This document shows, one piece after another, positions 40,652-49,922 of a stretch of 64,000 bases of DNA; the stretch's first letter is position 1; every line of letters starts with the position of its first letter. Origin of the DNA: Ornithomonoglobus_A sp045649025 (GTDB lineage Bacteria > Bacillota > Clostridia > UBA1381); NCBI GenBank assembly GCA_045649025.1, contig JAZRPB010000004.1, positions 43,358-107,357 of the forward strand, given 5' to 3'. The translations under genes and the position numbers were made by a program. The notes under the pieces are model-generated. The model was not told where the DNA came from. It made no database searches and saw nothing but the letters and a program-made list of their open reading frames with translations.

Positions 40652-42189
40652 CGAAAAAATCAACAAGTAAAACATTACTTTTAACCGCAATATTTATGGC
40701 GGCCGCAACAATGCTTGCCAAGGTGCTTGGCTTGGTGCGTGATTCTATGCTTGCGGCAAGCTTTGGTGCCGGAATGGAATCGGATGCATTTTTGTCTGCC
40801 ACAAAGCTGCCAACAACAATGTTCGATATGGTCATTGGCGGTGTTATTTCTGCATCATTTATACCAATTTTTACAAGTGTATATGCAAAAAAAGATAAGG
40901 ACACAGCAATGGAATTTGCAAGTAAATTTATAACAATGATCTTGATGATAACAATGCTCATTGTTATTGTGGGAATTGCATTTGCCAGACCACTTACACA
41001 ATTTATTGCTCCAGGATATACAGGTAATAAACTCAATTTAACAATTAAGCTTACAACTATAATGTTTCCTATGATAATATTTACAGGGCTTGCATTTTCG
41101 TTTGTTGGTATATTACAGTCAATGGGTGAGTTTAATATACCAACAATAATAAGTCTTGTATCAAATATTGCAATAATATTGTATTTTCCACTGTTTTGTG
41201 ATAAATTCGGAGTTATTGGACTATCTGTAACAATGGTTATAGCCTGGGGCTTACAGGTGCTTGTTCAAATACCATCACTTGTGAAGTTTAAATATAAGTT
41301 TCGATTGAATTTCAAATTAAGGGACGAAAATATTTTGGATGCTTTAAGGCTTGCAGGACCTATGCTTATAAGCACCTGGGTACAACCATTGTGTAATCTT
41401 ATAACTGCACGATTAGCCACAGGAACAGAGGGAGCATATGCATCGCTTGAGCTTGCAAACAGGTTGTATATTATTGTAACAGGTGTATTTTCCTTCGTTG
41501 TAACAAATCTTATTTTTCCAAAATTGTCGAAAGCAAATGTTTCTAATCAGGAGGATGAAGCAAGAAAGCTTGTGTCGGTATCTCTTAAGTCGTTACTGCT
41601 GATAATTTTGCCGATTATGGCAGGGTTTATGGTACTTTCACTTCCTGTTACAAGTATTATATACGAACACGGAAAGCTAAATGAAAACGGGGTTAATCTT
41701 GTATCAAATGCTTTAAGGTTTTATAGTATAGGTATGATTGGTCTTGCAGCAAATGAAGTTTTAACAAAAACGTTTTTCTCAATGAAAAACAGTAAAACCC
41801 CAATGATAAATGCAATTTTAAGTATGATTTTTAATATTACTGTTGCCTATATTCTTTTCAATAAAATTGGAATTAGTGCCATTGCTCTTTCAGTTGCGTT
41901 GGGAAGTATATTTAATGCAATTTTAAATTTAATATGCTTAATTCGTACAGATTCAAAAATATTTAATAAAGAAGATGCTTTTGAATTTATTAAAATGGTT
42001 ATTGCAACACTTGTTATGTCGGTTGTGGTTATGCTTTTATACAAATATTTCTATTTTGAAAGCAGAACAATGCTTAATCAGATATTAATATGCAGTGTAT
42101 GCGGTATATCGGGTGCAATAGTATATTTTATTATGCTTTATATAACAAATGTTAAATTAGTCAGACAATTTTTCAGGAAGGGAGAGTGA
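40648..42189 (+). CDS. murJ: lipid II flippase MurJ
   Basis: 513 residues with about 14 membrane helices of the MOP/MviN fold. AKVLGLVRDSMLAASFGAG and DAFLSATKLP near the N-terminus are MurJ signatures. It translocates lipid-linked precursors, peptidoglycan lipid II or a related surface polymer, across the membrane. The TTG start overlaps the previous stop (TTGA) and AAGGAAG lies upstream. The place inside a polysaccharide operon leaves open that it flips a polymer other than lipid II. Confidence 0.9.
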   Translation: MTKKSTSKTLLLTAIFMAAATMLAKVLGLVRDSMLAASFGAGMESDAFLSATKLPTTMFDMVIGGVISASFIPIFTSVYAKKDKDTAMEFASKFITMILMITMLIVIVGIAFARPLTQFIAPGYTGNKLNLTIKLTTIMFPMIIFTGLAFSFVGILQSMGEFNIPTIISLVSNIAIILYFPLFCDKFGVIGLSVTMVIAWGLQVLVQIPSLVKFKYKFRLNFKLRDENILDALRLAGPMLISTWVQPLCNLITARLATGTEGAYASLELANRLYIIVTGVFSFVVTNLIFPKLSKANVSNQEDEARKLVSVSLKSLLLIILPIMAGFMVLSLPVTSIIYEHGKLNENGVNLVSNALRFYSIGMIGLAANEVLTKTFFSMKNSKTPMINAILSMIFNITVAYILFNKIGISAIALSVALGSIFNAILNLICLIRTDSKIFNKEDAFEFIKMVIATLVMSVVVMLLYKYFYFESRTMLNQILICSVCGISGAIVYFIMLYITNVKLVRQFFRKGE

Positions 42190-42197
42190 ATATAATA

Positions 42198-44072
42198 ATG
42201 AACAGCTTAATTATTGGTGTATTTATATCATTGTGGTCGCATTTTAAAAGTATATTCTGCAAGAGTAAAACATACGCATTATTTGTAAGGATATATAATT
42301 TATTTTCAAATGGCTGGAAGAACAGTGCTATACTTAATCTTATTGGTAATACATCAAAGAAAAGTACACTCAATAAGAGTATAATATATAAATTATTCAG
42401 ACTTCCTTTTACTTTTTGGGAGTTCCTATCCGAGAAGATAGGCGGATATATTAATAATAATGTAAAAACAAGTGCATTATGCTCTTTTGCAAAAGGATAT
42501 ATTCAGGGATTTATGTCATTAAACCTTCGTTTTTGGGGTGTTTTGGTTTTATCAGCATCGTTATCATACACATTTGCAAGATTTATAACTAATGGAGTAT
42601 ATTCTTTGCCTGTGGTTATTGTTGGTGCAATAGGTGCACTTTTAACTATTTTTAAATATAATGCTATGGGCTTTTTAAATGGCTCAAAGGTTGTTGGCTT
42701 TATAAAGGCAGTAATTGGTTTTAAAGATGTAAATTTCGACTTTTACAACAAAAACGGTTTAGGTGTAAATATTTTATCGGCAGTGCTTGTTGGTGTAATT
42801 ACAGGTATTGCTATGGTATATGTACACCCGTACGGGCTGTTAATTCCATTTGCGTTGTTTGGAATGATATTGGTTATGTATGCACCAATCACAGGTGTAT
42901 ATGCGGCTGTATTTTTGGCAGCAATTATTCCCACAATGCTGCTTGCACTTATTTGTATATGGACAACTCTGTCTCTTCTTGTTAAAGCGTTGTGCAATAA
43001 AGGGTTTAAGTGGAAATTAGATGGAACAGGTCTTGGCCTTTTAATACTTTTAACCATACTGTTTGTATCATCAGCACTGTCGTTTGCAATGGTTAAAAGC
43101 CTTACTGTATGGGCAATGTATTTTGTGTTTATTATATTCTTTATTGTTGTAGTAAACACAGTTGAAACAAAAGAGCAACTATACGGACTTATAAAGGTAT
43201 TTATTATATCCGGAGCATTAGTTGCACTTTATGGTATAATGCAATATTTGTTTGGCTGGACAACCACAAACGCCTGGATTGATGAGGAAATGTTTGAAGA
43301 AGAAACAATGAGAGTGTATTCAACACTTGAAAATCCAAATGTTTTGGGTGAATTTTTACTGCTTGTGCTTCCGCTTGCGGCAGTACAATTTATAAAAAAC
43401 AAAGCAACCACTCTTGCGAAGTATGGTTATCTTGCAATTTTTGGTGTTCTTGCCCTGTGTCTTGTACTAACACAATCAAGAGGCTGCTGGCTTGGATTTA
43501 TATTAAGTGTTGCAATATTTATCACATTCTGGGAAGGAAAGCTATGGGGGCTTATTCCTATTGTCATATGTATTATTCCGTTTGTTATTCCGCAAACAAT
43601 TGCCGATAGGATAATGAGTATAGGTAATATGGAGGATACATCAACCTCATACAGAGTATTTATATGGCTTGGTACACTTGGAATGTTAAGGCACTATTGG
43701 CTCGGCGGAATTGGAATGGGAGAAGGTGCATTCGGTGCAGTATATCCATTCTTCTCATACAATGCAATTATTGCCCCACATTCACATAACACATTTTTAC
43801 AGCTTACCGTTGAGGCGGGAATAGGTGCATTGATTGTATTTTTAGTTACGCAATTTATATTTATAAAGGGTATGGCGAAAACATACAGATTAGATAACAA
43901 AAAAAGTGTCGATTCACTTACTGCGCTTGCGTTTGCTTCGGCAATTTTAGGTTTTTTACTTCAAAGTATGTTTGATTATACCTTCTATAATTACAGAGTT
44001 ATGGCTTTGTTTTTTATGGTTATGGCAATGGGTATAGCATTAAAATATATAAAGGAGCAAGAAAATGTCTAA
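42198..44072 (+). CDS. O-antigen ligase/polymerase-like membrane protein
   Basis: 624 residues with 12 or more membrane helices. The periplasmic-loop region of the Wzy_C family is visible: STLENPNVLGEFLLLVLP, LVLTQSRGCWLG, then FIWLGTLGMLRHYWLGGIG and APHSHNTFLQLTVEAGIGA. It should join glycan chains to lipid, wall polymer or protein, or polymerise repeat units. The N-terminal 90 residues are extra and partly polar. ATG 42198 was preferred over a GTG at 42186 that overlaps the ribosome site GGGAG. The end overlaps the next gene by eight bases. Confidence 0.85.
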   Translation: MNSLIIGVFISLWSHFKSIFCKSKTYALFVRIYNLFSNGWKNSAILNLIGNTSKKSTLNKSIIYKLFRLPFTFWEFLSEKIGGYINNNVKTSALCSFAKGYIQGFMSLNLRFWGVLVLSASLSYTFARFITNGVYSLPVVIVGAIGALLTIFKYNAMGFLNGSKVVGFIKAVIGFKDVNFDFYNKNGLGVNILSAVLVGVITGIAMVYVHPYGLLIPFALFGMILVMYAPITGVYAAVFLAAIIPTMLLALICIWTTLSLLVKALCNKGFKWKLDGTGLGLLILLTILFVSSALSFAMVKSLTVWAMYFVFIIFFIVVVNTVETKEQLYGLIKVFIISGALVALYGIMQYLFGWTTTNAWIDEEMFEEETMRVYSTLENPNVLGEFLLLVLPLAAVQFIKNKATTLAKYGYLAIFGVLALCLVLTQSRGCWLGFILSVAIFITFWEGKLWGLIPIVICIIPFVIPQTIADRIMSIGNMEDTSTSYRVFIWLGTLGMLRHYWLGGIGMGEGAFGAVYPFFSYNAIIAPHSHNTFLQLTVEAGIGALIVFLVTQFIFIKGMAKTYRLDNKKSVDSLTALAFASAILGFLLQSMFDYTFYNYRVMALFFMVMAMGIALKYIKEQENV

Positions 44073-45180
44073 ATATAAAATTATAGAGGTTTCTTCCGAC
44101 ACAAATATTGGTGGTGCCGGAAAATGTATTTTAACTCTTCTGGAAAATATTAACCGTGAGATTTTTGATGTTAAGGCACTTATTCCAAAAGACAGTCTTT
44201 TAAAAGAGCATATTATAAAGCTTGGTGTAGACGTAATTGAAGTTGATGGAATGGCAGATACATCACTTAATAAAGGTGATATTGGTAAATTAAAGAAAAT
44301 CTTTTTAGAAGAAAAGCCTGACCTTGTGCATACACACGGCAGTATGTCTGCAAGAATTGCTGCAAAAAACGCAAAATCAAAGGTTGTGTTTACACGTCAT
44401 AGCGTTTTTGAACCTTCAAAAACACTATCAAGGGGGTTAGGTAAAATTATTAACGGAATGGTTAATAATTATTATTCCGACAATATTATTGCAGTTGCTG
44501 AAGCTGCAAAGGATAATTTAACTGCAACAGGTGTAAGCGATAAAAAGATTACTGTTATTTTAAACGGTGTAGAGGGACTAAAAAGAGTAGATGATACCGA
44601 AAAAGAACAAATAAAAAAACGTTTTGGTATTGAAAATGAAAAGGTTGTTTCTATTGTGGCTCGTCTTGAAGATATAAAAGGTCACGACTATTTTATAGAA
44701 GCAGCAGATGAGCTTTTAAATGAAGGTCTAAATGTTAAATTCTTTATTGCCGGTACCGGCTCATATGAGGAGCATTTAAAAAATAAGGTAAAGGAATTAG
44801 GAAGAGAAGACAGTATTATTTTCACGGGCTTTATAAGTGATGTTGATAAACTTATGAACATAACAGATATTCAGGCTAATGCTTCATTTGGTACAGAGGC
44901 AACAAGTTTGGCATTATTAGAGGGAATGAGTATAGGTATTCCTGCTGTTGTATCAGATTTTGGCGGAAATCCGGGTGTTATCAAAAATAACAAGAATGGA
45001 TTTGTGGTAGAAAAAAAGAATGCTCATGCATTAGCGCTGAAATTAAAAGCTCTTTTAACTGATGATGAGCTATACAAAAAGCTTTCAGATGGTTCTTTGG
45101 AAATATTTAAAAACACCTTTACTGCTAAAGCTATGACGCAAAAAACAGAACAAATTTATATAGATACAATCGAAAAATAA
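44065..45180 (+). CDS. family 4 glycosyltransferase
   Basis: 371 residues of GT-B fold: N-terminal acceptor domain (SSDTNIGGAGKCILTLLENI, LVHTHGSMSARIA) and C-terminal nucleotide-sugar domain (VSIVARLEDIKGHDYFIEA, ATSLALLEGMSIGIPAVVSD, GGNPGVI). It acts on the cytoplasmic face to build the polymer handled by the neighbouring flippase and ligase. AAGGAG lies within the end of the ligase gene, indicating translational coupling. Donor and acceptor sugars are unknown. Confidence 0.9.
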   Translation: MSKYKIIEVSSDTNIGGAGKCILTLLENINREIFDVKALIPKDSLLKEHIIKLGVDVIEVDGMADTSLNKGDIGKLKKIFLEEKPDLVHTHGSMSARIAAKNAKSKVVFTRHSVFEPSKTLSRGLGKIINGMVNNYYSDNIIAVAEAAKDNLTATGVSDKKITVILNGVEGLKRVDDTEKEQIKKRFGIENEKVVSIVARLEDIKGHDYFIEAADELLNEGLNVKFFIAGTGSYEEHLKNKVKELGREDSIIFTGFISDVDKLMNITDIQANASFGTEATSLALLEGMSIGIPAVVSDFGGNPGVIKNNKNGFVVEKKNAHALALKLKALLTDDELYKKLSDGSLEIFKNTFTAKAMTQKTEQIYIDTIEK

Positions 45181-45192
45181 GGGGAGTTAAAA

Positions 45193-45666
45193 ATGAAAAA
45201 AGTTAAATGGACAATTATAGATACATTAATTATTCTTGTAATTGCAGTTGTTGGCTTTGTTGGGTATAAAATGTTTTTTAGCAATACAAACACATCATCG
45301 CAAAAATCAAAAACTGAAATTGTTGTTATGGTAACAAATAAAAATAAAGGCTTTGCCGATGCAGTACGAGTAGGGGAAAAGGCAACCTTGAGCTTAACAG
45401 AAAAGGATGGGGGAATTGTAACAAAGGTTGTTAAAGAACCAAGCAAGACAATGACCTTTAACATTTTAAATGGCGGTTATAAAAATGTTTCAAACAACGA
45501 AAAAGAAGATGTATATATCTATTTGGAAGAAGATTGTGATGTGAGCGATCAATACATTAAAACAGGCGACACAATCGTTAGAGTAGGGGAAAGTGTGGCA
45601 ATAAGAGGCAAGGGCTATGCTTCCGAGGGATTTGTTGTTCAAATAAACGAAGGAGGCGATAAATAA
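45193..45666 (+). CDS. DUF4330 family membrane-anchored protein (first copy)
   Basis: 157 residues. A membrane helix (about 8-27, in WTIIDTLIILVIAVVGFVGY) is followed by a beta-rich extracytoplasmic domain. The NAME-IDxLIILVIAVVGF start recurs in the next protein, so the two are paralogues. DUF4330 proteins often follow polysaccharide genes; their function is unknown. GGGGAG precedes the ATG. The stop overlaps the start of the next gene by one base (TAATG). Confidence 0.78.
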   Translation: MKKVKWTIIDTLIILVIAVVGFVGYKMFFSNTNTSSQKSKTEIVVMVTNKNKGFADAVRVGEKATLSLTEKDGGIVTKVVKEPSKTMTFNILNGGYKNVSNNEKEDVYIYLEEDCDVSDQYIKTGDTIVRVGESVAIRGKGYASEGFVVQINEGGDK

Positions 45667-46151
45667 TGGATAATAATGGAAAAATCAAGGGAAAATTCAA
45701 CATTATAGATATTGCTGTGATTTTGTTGATTATTGTTGCTATTATTGGATTTGCGGTTAGATTTAAAAGCAGTTCAACCCAGGCAGTTACATCAGATGTA
45801 CATTTTAAATATGTGGTTAAAGTAGAGGGCGTTAGAAAATTCACTGTTGATGCATTAAAAAAACACGGTGTTGTTACCGACAAGCGTGCACTTGAATATG
45901 TTGGTGAGGTTGTAGATGTAGAGGTTAAAGATGCAACAACAACTGCTGTAATGGCAGATGGAAGCATTGTAAATGCATCGCTTCCCGAAAGATATGATTG
46001 CTATGTAACAGTTGAGGCAAACGGCAGAGAATCGGGAGATGGATATATCCTAAAAGACACAACTGAATTATCAATAGGAAGAAATATTGATTTTATAACT
46101 AAATATGTTCATACATCAGGAACAATAGAAAGCATCGAAATTGTTAAATAG
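45666..46151 (+). CDS. DUF4330 family membrane-anchored protein (second copy)
   Basis: 161 residues. FNIIDIAVILLIIVAIIGFAVRF gives the membrane anchor (about 11-31) and a beta-rich domain follows (YVVKVEGVRKFTVDAL, VVDVEVKDATTTAVMADG). It is related to the preceding protein, especially in the anchor. The start codon shares an A with the preceding stop codon. The ribosome site GGAGG lies inside the upstream gene. It is the last gene of the polysaccharide operon. It may be a partner of the glycosyl ligase, but this is inference from position only. Confidence 0.8.
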   Translation: MDNNGKIKGKFNIIDIAVILLIIVAIIGFAVRFKSSSTQAVTSDVHFKYVVKVEGVRKFTVDALKKHGVVTDKRALEYVGEVVDVEVKDATTTAVMADGSIVNASLPERYDCYVTVEANGRESGDGYILKDTTELSIGRNIDFITKYVHTSGTIESIEIVK

Positions 46152-46156
46152 ATTTT

Positions 46157-46189
46157 AGGACTGTTAGGGAATACTTAACAGTCCTTTTT
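46157..46189 (+). terminator. polysaccharide operon terminator
   Basis: AGGACTGTTA pairs with TAACAGTCCT around nine bases, followed by Ts. Confidence 0.82.
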
Positions 46190-46203
46190 ATTGTACACAC
46201 AAT

Positions 46204-46229
46204 AAAAAACAGAACTTTTGTTCGTTTTT
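46204..46229 (-). terminator. terminator after the small minus-strand gene
   Basis: On the minus strand AAAAACGAAC, AAAA loop, GTTC(T)GTTTTTT with one bulge. It starts two bases after the small gene's stop codon. Confidence 0.6.
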
Positions 46230-46230
46230 G

Positions 46231-46416
46231 CTATTGTAAATTATTTAATTTTGTGATATCATTATATATATTAGAGGAAAGCTTTGTAACATAATTGTTG
46301 CATAAGGGTTTATTTTGTAATATTAGGTGATTTATTATTGCATTTAATACTATTATTTTTGTATCAATTATTATTGCAAGCAAAAATAATTTAAGAAATA
46401 ATTGAATTTTATTCAT
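46231..46416 (-). CDS. small hydrophobic protein of unknown function
   Basis: 61 residues. The first half (MNKIQLFLKLFLLAIIIDTK) can form a membrane helix; the second half is polar with two Asn-rich stretches and one Cys. GGAG lies six bases before the ATG, and a terminator follows the stop codon at once. Ribosome site, frame and terminator together suggest a real gene on a strand opposite both neighbours. I saw no convincing SigA promoter; a sporulation sigma factor is possible. The family is not recognised. Confidence 0.45.
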   Translation of the reverse strand: MNKIQLFLKLFLLAIIIDTKIIVLNAIINHLILQNKPLCNNYVTKLSSNIYNDITKLNNLQ

Positions 46417-46616
46417 TTTTTTCTCCGTTTCATCATTTAATATTCGTTGTATAAATTAATATTAAAAATCTAAATATATACTATCTTTCGCATTAAACCT
46501 AATAATAATACGAGTTAAAGTTTTACATATTTTTTTTAAAATGTATATTATTTTTAAGTGTAATGTTTTTGTAAAAAATGAAAGAAATATGTAACGGATA
46601 ATAAATGCTTGTGTAA
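46417..46616. other. AT-rich spacer without recognisable content
   Basis: About 200 bases of very AT-rich DNA between the small gene and the nrdD promoter. I see no ORF with a ribosome site, no clear hairpin and no RNA gene. It should hold the promoter of the minus-strand small gene. Confidence 0.5.
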
Positions 46617-46645
46617 TTGATTTTGCATATATATTGTGTTATAAT
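46617..46645 (+). promoter_or_regulatory. nrdD promoter
   Basis: TTGATT, 17 bases, TATAAT. The first NrdR box fills its spacer. Confidence 0.75.
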
Positions 46646-46680
46646 AGCGAATACAGAGAATAAACCACAATATATTGTGG
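46624..46680 (+). promoter_or_regulatory. two NrdR boxes controlling nrdDG
   Basis: Box 2 (46665-46680) is the perfect palindrome CCACAATATATTGTGG. Box 1 (46624-46639, TGCATATATATTGTGT) lies between -35 and -10. Centres are 41 bases apart, about four helical turns, as expected for cooperative NrdR repression. nrdR is not in the window. Confidence 0.75.
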
Positions 46681-46723
46681 TTGGCTATATAGACGATATT
46701 TAATGATAAGGAAGTGATTAACA

Positions 46724-48841
46724 ATGAAGATTATCAAGAAAGATAACACTATTGAGCCGTTTAACGTGCAAAAAGTTGTTGCAGCAGTTAATAAATCAGC
46801 ATTCCGTGCATTGGTAACCTTTACAGAAGAAGAAACAGAATTCATTTGTCGATTTGTAACAGAAGAAGCAGAAAAGATGGGTAAGGAGCACATCAAAATT
46901 GCAGAAATGCATAATATTGTTGAAGGTGCACTTGAGAGAGTTAATCCAAAGGTTGCAAAAAGCTATCGCGACTACAGAAACTATAAGCAAGACTTTGTTC
47001 AGATGCTTGATGAGGTTTATAAAAAGAGCCAGTCGATTATGTATATTGGCGATAAGGAAAACTCTAACACAGACAGTGCACTTGTATCAACAAAAAGAAG
47101 TCTTATCTTTAATCAATTAAACAAAGAATTATACAAAAAGTTTTTCTTAACAACAGAAGAGCTTCAGGCTTGCCGTGACGGATATATCTATATTCACGAT
47201 ATGTCTGCACGTAGAGATACCATGAACTGTTGTTTATTTGATGTCCAAAACGTCTTAAGCGGCGGCTTTGAAATGGGTAATCTTTGGTATAACGAGCCAA
47301 AATCGCTAGATGTTGCGTTCGATGTAATAGGCGATATTGTTTTATCAGCTGCAAGCCAACAGTATGGCGGTTTTACCGTTCCATCGGCAGATTTAATATT
47401 AGAGCCGTATGCTGAAAAATCATTTAAGCGTAATATTGAGAAGTATCGTGCATTAGGTTTAAGCGAAAAAAAAGCTAACGAGGTTGCTTTAAACGATGTA
47501 GAAAATGAATTTGAACAAGGCTTCCAGGGTTGGGAATATAAATTTAATTCAGTTTCATCATCAAGAGGTGACTATCCCTTCATTACTGTAACAATTGGTA
47601 CAGGTACAGGACGTTTTGCAAGAATGGCATCTAAAGCAATGCTTAAGGTTCGTATGAATGGTCAGGGTAAGAAAGGTCATAAAAAGCCTGTTCTTTTCCC
47701 AAAGATTGTATTCTTATATGATAAAAACCTACATGGTCCTGGCAAAGAGCTAGAAGATGTATTTGAAGTAGGAATTGAATGTTCATCAAAAACAATGTAT
47801 CCTGATTGGCTTAGCTTAACAGGTGAGGGATATGTGCCGTCTATGTATAAAAAATATGGCAGAATTATATCTCCTATGGGTTGCAGAGCATTCCTGTCAC
47901 CATGGTATGAAAAGGGTGGTATGGAGCCTGCCGATGAAAATGATAAGCCTGTATTTGTTGGCAGATGGAATATTGGAGCAGTGTCGTTGCATCTTCCTAT
48001 GATACTTGCAAAAGCAAGACAGGAATCAAAAGATTTCTATAAGGTATTGGATTATTATTTGAATTTAATACGTAATCTTCATATAAGAACATATGATTAT
48101 CTTGGTGAAATGAGAGCCTCAACAAACCCATTAGCATATTGTGAGGGTGGTTTCTATGGAGGCACACTTGGTTTACACGATAAAATTAAGCCTATAATGA
48201 AGACTGCAACTGCATCCTTTGGTATAACCGCCCTAAATGAACTTCAGCAGTTATATAATAAGAAGTCACTTGCAGAAGATGGTGAATTTGCAAGAGAAGT
48301 TTTAGCATATATCAATAAAAAGGTTGAGAAATTCAAAAAAGAAGACGGAAATCTATATGCTATATATGGTACACCTGCAGAATCTCTTTGTGGTTTACAG
48401 GTAAAACAATTTAGAGCAAAATATGGTGTTATTGAAAATGTATCAGATAGGGAATATGTATCAAACAGTTTCCACTGTCATGTTACTGAAGATATTACAC
48501 CTATACAGAAACAGGATATAGAAGGTAATTTCTGGAACCTGTCAAACGGAGGAAAAATTCAATATGTTAAGTATCCTATAAGCTACAACAAGGATGCAAT
48601 AAAAACATTAGTCAGACGTGCTATGGAGCTTGGCTATTATGAGGGTGTTAATTTATCTCTTGCTTATTGTGATGATTGTGGCTATGAAGAGCTTGAAATG
48701 GATGTATGTCCAAAGTGTGGTTCTAAAAACTTAACAAAAATCGAAAGAATGAATGGTTATCTGTCATATTCAAGAGTTAAGGGTGATACAAGATTAAACG
48801 AAGCTAAAATGGCAGAAATTAAAGAAAGGGTTAGTATGTAA
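46724..48841 (+). CDS. nrdD: anaerobic ribonucleoside-triphosphate reductase (class III)
   Basis: Glycyl-radical enzyme reducing NTPs to dNTPs without oxygen, 705 residues. An N-terminal ATP-cone (about 1-90) senses ATP and dATP. The catalytic barrel is followed by a Zn site CDDCGYEELEMDVCPKCGS and the glycyl radical loop RMNGYLS with Gly678. AAGGAAGTG precedes the ATG. nrdG starts two bases after the stop codon. The NrdR boxes mean repression when dATP is high. Confidence 0.96.
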   Translation: MKIIKKDNTIEPFNVQKVVAAVNKSAFRALVTFTEEETEFICRFVTEEAEKMGKEHIKIAEMHNIVEGALERVNPKVAKSYRDYRNYKQDFVQMLDEVYKKSQSIMYIGDKENSNTDSALVSTKRSLIFNQLNKELYKKFFLTTEELQACRDGYIYIHDMSARRDTMNCCLFDVQNVLSGGFEMGNLWYNEPKSLDVAFDVIGDIVLSAASQQYGGFTVPSADLILEPYAEKSFKRNIEKYRALGLSEKKANEVALNDVENEFEQGFQGWEYKFNSVSSSRGDYPFITVTIGTGTGRFARMASKAMLKVRMNGQGKKGHKKPVLFPKIVFLYDKNLHGPGKELEDVFEVGIECSSKTMYPDWLSLTGEGYVPSMYKKYGRIISPMGCRAFLSPWYEKGGMEPADENDKPVFVGRWNIGAVSLHLPMILAKARQESKDFYKVLDYYLNLIRNLHIRTYDYLGEMRASTNPLAYCEGGFYGGTLGLHDKIKPIMKTATASFGITALNELQQLYNKKSLAEDGEFAREVLAYINKKVEKFKKEDGNLYAIYGTPAESLCGLQVKQFRAKYGVIENVSDREYVSNSFHCHVTEDITPIQKQDIEGNFWNLSNGGKIQYVKYPISYNKDAIKTLVRRAMELGYYEGVNLSLAYCDDCGYEELEMDVCPKCGSKNLTKIERMNGYLSYSRVKGDTRLNEAKMAEIKERVSM

Positions 48842-48843
48842 TA

Positions 48844-49335
48844 ATGCGTTATCATAATATTACAAAGGACGATATGCTCAATGGTGACGGACTCAGAGTT
48901 GTTTTATGGGTTGCAGGCTGTGAGCATAATTGTAAAAATTGCCAAAATCCTGTTACCTGGGATATAAATGGTGGCCTTGAATTTGACGAAGCTGCAAAAC
49001 AAGAAATATTTGATGAGCTTGAAAAGGATTACGTATCGGGTATTACATTAAGCGGCGGTGATCCGCTTCATATAAAGAACAGACAGGATATAGGTAAATT
49101 AGTTACCGAAATTTCAAAAAAATACCCCGAAAAAACAATATGGCTATATACAGGCTATAAGTGGAAGGATATTTCTAATCTTGAATTTATAAATAAGATA
49201 GATGTTATTGTAGACGACAGATTTGTTGAAGAATTAAAGGATGTAAATCTTGCATGGCGTGGCAGTGCTAATCAGGATGTAATTGATGTAAGATTAAGCT
49301 TAAAAACAGGTAAAAAGGTTCTACATTGTAAATAA
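48844..49335 (+). CDS. nrdG: class III ribonucleotide reductase activase (radical SAM)
   Basis: 163 residues. The radical-SAM cluster motif C26-x3-C30-x2-C33 lies in GCEHNCKNCQNP and binds a 4Fe-4S cluster. The enzyme uses SAM to generate the glycyl radical on NrdD. GNGDGLRVVLWVAGC and the GGDPLH motif are typical. Its position directly behind nrdD implies translational coupling. Confidence 0.96.
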   Translation: MRYHNITKDDMLNGDGLRVVLWVAGCEHNCKNCQNPVTWDINGGLEFDEAAKQEIFDELEKDYVSGITLSGGDPLHIKNRQDIGKLVTEISKKYPEKTIWLYTGYKWKDISNLEFINKIDVIVDDRFVEELKDVNLAWRGSANQDVIDVRLSLKTGKKVLHCK

Positions 49336-49358
49336 TCAGAAGGGGAGCATACAATAAT

Positions 49359-49853
49359 ATGAAAAAGGTTGCTAATTTTGAAAAAGTTAGTGAAGAACAA
49401 TTCAAAAAAGATTGGGATTTAACAGAAGATTATAAGTCTGTTTACGATAATATAAAGCTTCCCAAACGTGCCACTAAAGGTTCTGCGGGATACGATTTCT
49501 TTGCACCTGTTGATATAAATCTCAACCCTGGTGAAACAATTAAAATTCCAACAGGTATAAGAGTACAAATTAATGATGGATGGGTACTTAAAATATATCC
49601 TAGAAGCGGTCTTGGTTTTAAATTCAGATTACAGTTAAATAATACTGTGGGTATTATTGACAGCGACTATTACAATAGCGATAATGAAGGACATATTTTC
49701 TGTAAAATAACAAACGACTCTAATGAAGGAAAGACTGTGTGTGTTAAAGCAGGGGATGGCTTCTGTCAGGGTATATTTGTTGAATATGGTATTACATTTG
49801 ATGATGATGTATCCGATGAAAGAAATGGTGGATTTGGTTCAACAACAAAGTAA
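49359..49853 (+). CDS. dut: dUTP diphosphatase (trimeric dUTPase family)
   Basis: Hydrolyses dUTP to dUMP and pyrophosphate, keeping uracil out of DNA and feeding dTMP synthesis. It has 164 residues, with motif 1 SAGYDFFAP, motif 2 PRSGLGFKFRL, motif 3 NNTVGIIDSDYY, motif 4 CQGIF and motif 5 RNGGFGSTTK. The N-terminal 35 residues are a charged extension. GGGGAG precedes the ATG. The third gene of the nrdDG operon completes a dNTP-supply unit. A dCTP deaminase/dUTPase variant is less likely given these five motifs. Confidence 0.92.
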   Translation: MKKVANFEKVSEEQFKKDWDLTEDYKSVYDNIKLPKRATKGSAGYDFFAPVDINLNPGETIKIPTGIRVQINDGWVLKIYPRSGLGFKFRLQLNNTVGIIDSDYYNSDNEGHIFCKITNDSNEGKTVCVKAGDGFCQGIFVEYGITFDDDVSDERNGGFGSTTK

Positions 49854-49882
49854 AACAACATATAAAAGGCTTTTTATAAGCC

Positions 49883-49922
49883 AACTTAAAAAATGAAGGT
49901 TTTAGCCTTCATTTTTTAAGTT
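49883..49922. terminator. bidirectional terminator of dut and ptsI
   Basis: AACTTAAAAAATGAAGG and CCTTCATTTTTTAAGTT form a 17-bp stem around TTTTAG. The stop codon and last codons of minus-strand ptsI lie within the loop and right arm. A smaller GGCTT/AAGCC hairpin precedes it. Confidence 0.88.
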
